Source of the DNA: JAXFQS01 sp034178815
Lineage (GTDB): Bacteria > Verrucomicrobiota > Kiritimatiellia > RFP12 > DVOR01
Length of the DNA: 43,230 nucleotides
Direction of reading: 5' to 3'
Assembly (NCBI GenBank): GCA_034178815.1
Contig: JAXFQS010000082.1
Span: 1 to 43,230 of the forward strand
The translations under genes and the position numbers were made by a program. Shown here piece after piece: positions 38,368 to 43,230 of the stretch. Position 1 is the first letter of the stretch; each line of letters opens with the position of its first letter. Below the pieces are notes generated by a model that saw only the letters and a list, made by a program, of their open reading frames with translations, did not search any database and was not told the origin of the DNA.

Positions 38368-40260
38368 ATGGGTAAGATTCTAGGTATCGACTTGGGCACG
38401 ACCAACTCCTGCATGGCCATTATGGAAGGCGGGGAGCCTGTCGTTATCCCCAACGCAGAGGGGCTTCGCACCACCCCGTCGATTGTCGCCTTCGCCAAAA
38501 GCGGCGAACGGCTCGTCGGGCAGGCCGCCAAGCGCCAGGCCGTGACCAACCCCAAGCAGACCATTTACTCCGTCAAGCGCTTTATGGGGCGCAAGTACGA
38601 CGAAATGCTCGGCGAAATCGCTATGGTTCCGTACGAAGTCGTCAAGGCCCCCAACGGCGATGCGCACATCAAAGTCGGCGACAAGACCTACTCGCCGCCC
38701 GAGATTTCCGCCATGGTTCTCCAAAAGATGAAGGCCGATGCCGAAGCCTTCGTCGGCGAACCCATCACTCAGGCCGTCATCACCGTCCCGGCCTACTTCA
38801 ATGACTCCCAGCGCCAGGCCACCAAGGATGCCGGCCGCATCGCCGGGCTGGAAGTCTTGCGCATCATCAACGAACCCACCGCAGCCTCCCTCGCCTACGG
38901 CCTCGACAAGAAGAAAGACGAGAAGATTGCCGTCTACGACTTTGGCGGCGGTACTTTCGATATCTCCGTGCTCGACATCGGCGACGGCGTCTTCGAGGTC
39001 AAGGCCACCAATGGCGACACCCACCTCGGAGGTGACGACCTCGACCAGGCCATTATGAACTGGCTCATCGAAGAGTTCAAGCGCGAGAATAGCATCGACC
39101 TCTCCCAAGACACCATGGCTCTCCAGCGCCTCAAAGAGGCCGCTGAAAAGGCCAAGTGCGAACTCTCCTCCTCCCAGACATCCGAAATCAACCTTCCCTT
39201 CATCACCGCAGACGCCACCGGCCCCAAGCACCTTACCGTCACCCTCACCCGCGCAAAACTCGAACAACTCGTCGACCCGCTTGTCGAACGGACAGCCGGC
39301 CCCTGCCGCAACTGCATGAAGGACGCAGGCCTCTCTACTGTCGACGAAGTCGTCCTCGTCGGTGGCCAGACCCGCATGCCTATGTTGCAGGAACAGGCCA
39401 AGAAACTCTTCGGCAAGGAACCCCACAAGGGCGTCAATCCCGATGAAGTCGTCGCCATCGGCGCGGCTATCCAGGGAGGCATCCTCAAGGGCGAAGTCAA
39501 GGATGTGCTGCTGCTGGATGTCACCCCCCTGACGCTCGGCATCGAGACCCTTGGCGGCATTTCCACTCCCCTGATTGAGCGCAACACCACCATCCCCTGC
39601 AAAAAGTCCGAAGTCTTCTCCACCGCCGCTGACAACCAGCCCGGCGTCGAGATTGTTGTCCTCCAGGGCGAACGCAAGATGGCCGCAGACAACAAGCGCA
39701 TCGGCATCTTCAAGTTGGACGGCATTCCGCCCGCTCCGCGTGGTGTCCCGCAGATTGAAGTCACCTTCGATCTCGACGCCAACGGCATCCTCAATGTCAC
39801 CGCCAAAGACCTTGGCACCGGCAAAGAGCAGAAAATCACCATCACCGCCTCCAGCGGCCTCTCCAAGGAGGAAGTCGAGCGGATGCGCAAGGACGCGGAA
39901 GCCCACGCCTCCGAAGATGCCGCCAAGCGCGAAGCCGTCGAAGTCCGCAACCAGGGTGAGCAGATGGCTTATCAAGCCGAGAAGCTCCTCAAGGAAAATG
40001 GCGACAAATTGCCTGCCGACCAGAAAGCCCCCGTCGAGAACGCCATCAAGGAGCTTCGCGACGCGCTCAAGGCCGACAAGACAGACGAGATCAAGGCCAA
40101 ACTGCAGGCCCTGACCACCGTCATCCAAACCGCCTCGCAGGGGCTCTACCAGCAGGCCGGTGCCGCTAATCCCAACGCCCAGCAGCAGACGCCCCCCAAG
40201 GACGATTCTGCCAAAGGCAAGGGCGACGACGGTGTCGTGGATGCCGAAGTCATCAACTGA
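38368..40260 (+). CDS. dnaK: Hsp70 chaperone DnaK
   Basis: A 630-residue ATP-dependent chaperone. The nucleotide-binding domain starts GKILGIDLGTTNSCMAIMEGG. It contains AVITVPAYFNDSQRQATKDAGRIAGLEVLRIINEPTAASLAYG, the phosphate-2 loop IAVYDFGGGTFDISVLDIG and VVLVGGQTRMP. The interdomain linker appears as VLLLDVTPLTLGIE. The substrate-binding domain and lid follow, ending DDGVVDAEVIN with the acidic C-terminal tail. GAGGA about 8 bases before the ATG at 38368 decides the start; 14 extra upstream codons lie in the leader. grpE and dnaJ are not adjacent; groS-groL follow on the same strand. Confidence 0.97.
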   Translation: MGKILGIDLGTTNSCMAIMEGGEPVVIPNAEGLRTTPSIVAFAKSGERLVGQAAKRQAVTNPKQTIYSVKRFMGRKYDEMLGEIAMVPYEVVKAPNGDAHIKVGDKTYSPPEISAMVLQKMKADAEAFVGEPITQAVITVPAYFNDSQRQATKDAGRIAGLEVLRIINEPTAASLAYGLDKKKDEKIAVYDFGGGTFDISVLDIGDGVFEVKATNGDTHLGGDDLDQAIMNWLIEEFKRENSIDLSQDTMALQRLKEAAEKAKCELSSSQTSEINLPFITADATGPKHLTVTLTRAKLEQLVDPLVERTAGPCRNCMKDAGLSTVDEVVLVGGQTRMPMLQEQAKKLFGKEPHKGVNPDEVVAIGAAIQGGILKGEVKDVLLLDVTPLTLGIETLGGISTPLIERNTTIPCKKSEVFSTAADNQPGVEIVVLQGERKMAADNKRIGIFKLDGIPPAPRGVPQIEVTFDLDANGILNVTAKDLGTGKEQKITITASSGLSKEEVERMRKDAEAHASEDAAKREAVEVRNQGEQMAYQAEKLLKENGDKLPADQKAPVENAIKELRDALKADKTDEIKAKLQALTTVIQTASQGLYQQAGAANPNAQQQTPPKDDSAKGKGDDGVVDAEVIN

Positions 40261-40273
40261 TTCATTCTCTCCG

Positions 40274-40297
40274 GCGGCGTTCTACCGCGAACGCCGC
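40274..40297 (+). terminator. Hairpin between dnaK and groS
   Basis: GCGGCGTTC (40274-40282) pairs with GAACGCCGC (40289-40297) with a 6-nt loop, followed by TCCTTCTC. It may terminate or attenuate readthrough from dnaK into groS. No separate promoter for groS is obvious. Confidence 0.55.
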
Positions 40298-40340
40298 TCC
40301 TTCTCAAACCAGCCAACCTTCTTAAAGGATACAACAACCT

Positions 40341-40631
40341 ATGGCAACCAAAATCAAACCTCTCGGCGCGCGCGTGCTCGTCGAACCGATTGAAGAGAAA
40401 GAAGTCACCAAGGGTGGCATCATCATTCCTGACACCGCTAAGGAAAAACCGATGCAGGGCAAGGTCATTGCCGTGGGCGTCAAGCGCGACGACGATGGCA
40501 AGGAACTCGCCTTTGATGTCAAGGTCGGCGACACCGTCCTGCTTCCGAAGTACGGCGGCACCGAGGTCAAGATCAACGACAAAGAATACCAGCTCGTCCG
40601 CGAAGAGGATTTGCTGGGCGTCCTTTGCTAG
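40341..40631 (+). CDS. groS: Co-chaperonin GroES
   Basis: A 96-residue subunit of the heptameric lid of GroEL. It has IKPLGARVLVEPIEEKEVTKGGIIIPDTAKEKP (with the mobile loop), GKVIAVG, VKVGDTVLLPKYGGTEV and the C-terminal REEDLLGV. AAGGA precedes the ATG by 11 bases. It lies 33 bp before groL, in the standard groSL order. Confidence 0.97.
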   Translation: MATKIKPLGARVLVEPIEEKEVTKGGIIIPDTAKEKPMQGKVIAVGVKRDDDGKELAFDVKVGDTVLLPKYGGTEVKINDKEYQLVREEDLLGVLC

Positions 40632-40664
40632 TTCCCCGATTCCACAACGAAAGGTTTACCAATT

Positions 40665-42293
<1,629 letters not shown>

Positions 42294-42318
42294 GCCCCTC
42301 GCACGGCTCTAGCCTGAC

Positions 42319-42350
42319 AAAAAGGCCGCCCCTTTCGGAGCGGCCTTTTT
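42319..42350 (+). terminator. Intrinsic terminator of groSL
   Basis: AAAAAGGCCGC (42319-42329) pairs with GCGGCC and a five-T run (42340-42350) across a 10-nt loop. The A and T flanks make it usable in both directions. Confidence 0.95.
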
Positions 42351-42402
42351 GTTTGCCCTCGCCAAACTGAGCAAAGAAAGATAGGTAGAGTTCCGCGCGA
42401 CA

Positions 42403-42481
42403 CCTCACCACGACCGCGCCCCGTTTGCGCCAACCGCTCCAGCGAAAAGGTTCCCATCAAACCATCCCTGAGGAGCCCACC
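42403..42481. repeat. 23-bp-phased intergenic repeat, cluster 12 (3-4 units)
   Basis: Cores at 42426 (TGCGCCAACC), 42449 (GGTTCCCATC) and 42472 (GGAGCCCACC) are 23 bp apart, with a weak unit at 42403 (CCTCACCACG). It lies in the gap between groL and the CRISPR region. Confidence 0.65.
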
Positions 42482-42551
42482 CGTATCTCCTCGATCCAAT
42501 CGCGTAGCAATCCCCTAAACGCCCGCTATGGAACCAATCCTTATGAAACTG

Positions 42552-42563
42552 CCCCCCCCCCCC
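42552..42563. repeat. Homopolymer tract of 12 C
   Basis: Twelve consecutive C residues on the plus strand, the longest homopolymer noticed. The flanks hold no confident gene; short open frames cross it on both strands. Confidence 0.85.
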
Positions 42564-42807
42564 TGTTGCTCTTCTTCGATTGTCTCACCCTCGACCACCA
42601 GGAACGACGCGACATCAAAAAACTGCACCAAAGTATTGAGATGGGTAAAAGTGGTTGCTGCCGAGTATTCCAACGCCAATGGCCGCTTGTGTCGTATCGC
42701 CGCCGCGCTCGGTGACTAGGTAGAAGTTGCTTGGGGCTTGTCGATGGGGATTTCGCGGCGCGCATCCTCGACGCCCACACACAACCAGCCCCGCCGAAAA
42801 CTTCCCC
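42564..42807. other. Intergenic region, possible decayed coding sequence
   Basis: On the minus strand about 55 residues (42720 down to 42545, including TTFTHLNTLVQFFDVASFL) look protein-like but lack a start, begin right after a TAG and run into the poly-G tract. A second minus frame overlaps it. This could be a broken gene or chance; no family is recognised. Confidence 0.25.
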
Positions 42808-42836
42808 TTGCAAAACAGAAAGAAAAATGCTATCCT
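42808..42836 (+). promoter_or_regulatory. Promoter facing the CRISPR array
   Basis: TTGCAA (42808-42813), an exact 17-bp spacer and TATCCT (42831-42836) predict transcription from about 42843 towards the array. It could drive a tracrRNA or be the leader promoter. A second TTGACA-17-TATCGG pair (42903-42931) abuts the first repeat but has a poor -10. Confidence 0.6.
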
Positions 42837-42842
42837 CCCCCT

Positions 42843-42915
42843 GTCACGCAACAGCAAAGCCGAGTCCCGCCCAAAAATCACCGGGACAATCGATGGAACC
42901 CCTTGACAATCAAGG
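42843..42915 (+). ncRNA. Candidate tracrRNA beside the CRISPR array
   Basis: Just after the promoter, GCAACAGCAAA (42848-42858) equals the repeat 3' part GCACAGCAAA with one extra A. A plus-strand transcript could pair about 12 bases, with one bulge, to a repeat RNA made from the minus strand. Two 6-bp hairpins follow: GTCCCG/CGGGAC (42864-42887) and CCTTGA/TCAAGG (42901-42915). Anti-repeat plus hairpins is the tracrRNA layout, but the match is short and no T run follows. Confidence 0.4.
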
Positions 42916-42930
42916 CCTTGACATCTATCG

Positions 42931-43229
42931 GCTTTGCCACAAGTCACTTTCCCAGCACAGCAAAATTCAGGCGCGAAACAAACATATCCGAGACGCGCTT
43001 TGCCACAAGTCACTTTCCCAGCACAGCAAAATTTAACTAGCAGGGGTGAACACATCAGAGCGCTTTGCCACAAGTCACTTTCCCAGCACAGCAAAATTGG
43101 GATATTTAGCAGTCTCTTCTTCATACCGCTTTGCCACAAGTCACTTTCCCAGCACAGCAAAATCGACCTCCTAAGGCCGCACTCAAGAATTGGCTTTGCC
43201 ACAAGTCACTTTCCCAGCACAGCAAAATT
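42931..43229. CRISPR. CRISPR array, 5 repeats and 4 spacers visible, cut by window end
   Basis: A 36-bp repeat beginning GCTTTGCCACAAGTCACTTT and ending CCCAGCACAGCAAAAT starts at 42931, 42997, 43062, 43128 and 43193. All five copies are identical over 36 bp; a following T is absent only in the fourth. Spacers are 30, 29, 30 and 29 bp and unrelated to each other. The ends are imperfect inverted repeats (GCTTTGC and GCAAAAT). Repeat and spacer lengths fit type II, especially II-C, but type V or others are not excluded. No cas gene lies in the window. Confidence 0.97.
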
Positions 43230-43230
43230 G

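Noticed and set aside
42425..42715. 96-residue plus-strand frame between groL and the CRISPR array
   Set aside because: It has no Shine-Dalgarno or recognisable domain, and its Pro run comes from the C12 tract.
42731..43202. Open frames through the CRISPR array on both strands
   Set aside because: The translations consist of the repeated CRISPR unit and have no start signals; they are by-products of the repeat.

Overview
The window is a high-GC, gene-dense bacterial chromosome segment with about 34 protein genes, four tRNA genes and the start of a CRISPR array. Several traits point to the PVC superphylum, probably a Kiritimatiellota, Lentisphaerota or Verrucomicrobiota relative: an LL-diaminopimelate aminotransferase (DapL), a GreA fused to a long N-terminal region as in Chlamydiae, a pyrophosphate-type phosphofructokinase, an AraC regulator with a LacI-like sensor domain, and secreted polysaccharide enzymes. 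The placement is inferred from gene content; no rRNA is present.

Layout. 1-4.3 kb (minus): ftsW, dapL, a lipid A-type acyltransferase, a zinc-ribbon protein and rpmB. 4.4-7.6 kb: a XylR-like regulator divergent from the GDP-fucose pair gmd-fcl. 7.8-18.3 kb (minus): argH, an unknown membrane-anchored protein, a dCMP deaminase, an rRNA-type methyltransferase, a YbaK-type deacylase, a CE7 esterase, tsaC, efpL, pyrF, a PpiD-like chaperone and a FecR-like secreted protein, many with overlapping ends. 18.8-24.8 kb (minus): a beta-helix glycosidase, an aminotransferase, an amidase, ruvC and PPi-PFK. 25.2-29.3 kb (plus): tRNA-Arg/fMet/Leu/Glu with promoter and terminator, a lysine 2,3-aminomutase family protein, murI and uvrB. 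29.5-32.7 kb (minus): an SGNH hydrolase, prmA, a small lipoprotein and a coiled-coil anchor protein. 33.1-42.3 kb (plus): long greA, nrnA, an iron alcohol dehydrogenase, dnaK, groS and groL. 42.8-43.2 kb: a candidate tracrRNA or leader, then a CRISPR array cut by the window end.

The most unusual signal is not a gene. Nearly every larger intergenic gap carries a degenerate element with a short core close to GGTNGSNACC or CCTGCCAACC, repeated at exactly 23-bp steps while the 13 bp between cores do not repeat. I find about 50 units in 12 clusters, and one cluster lies inside the murI reading frame. I do not recognise this family.

Other points: a near-consensus sigma-54 promoter with an upstream inverted repeat before dnaK; a 33-bp-spaced operator-like direct repeat between the XylR-like gene and gmd; a boxA-like sequence in the 613-bp gap before nrnA; an EfpL-type EF-P paralogue together with an EpmB-like radical SAM protein; and a tracrRNA-like sequence beside the CRISPR array.
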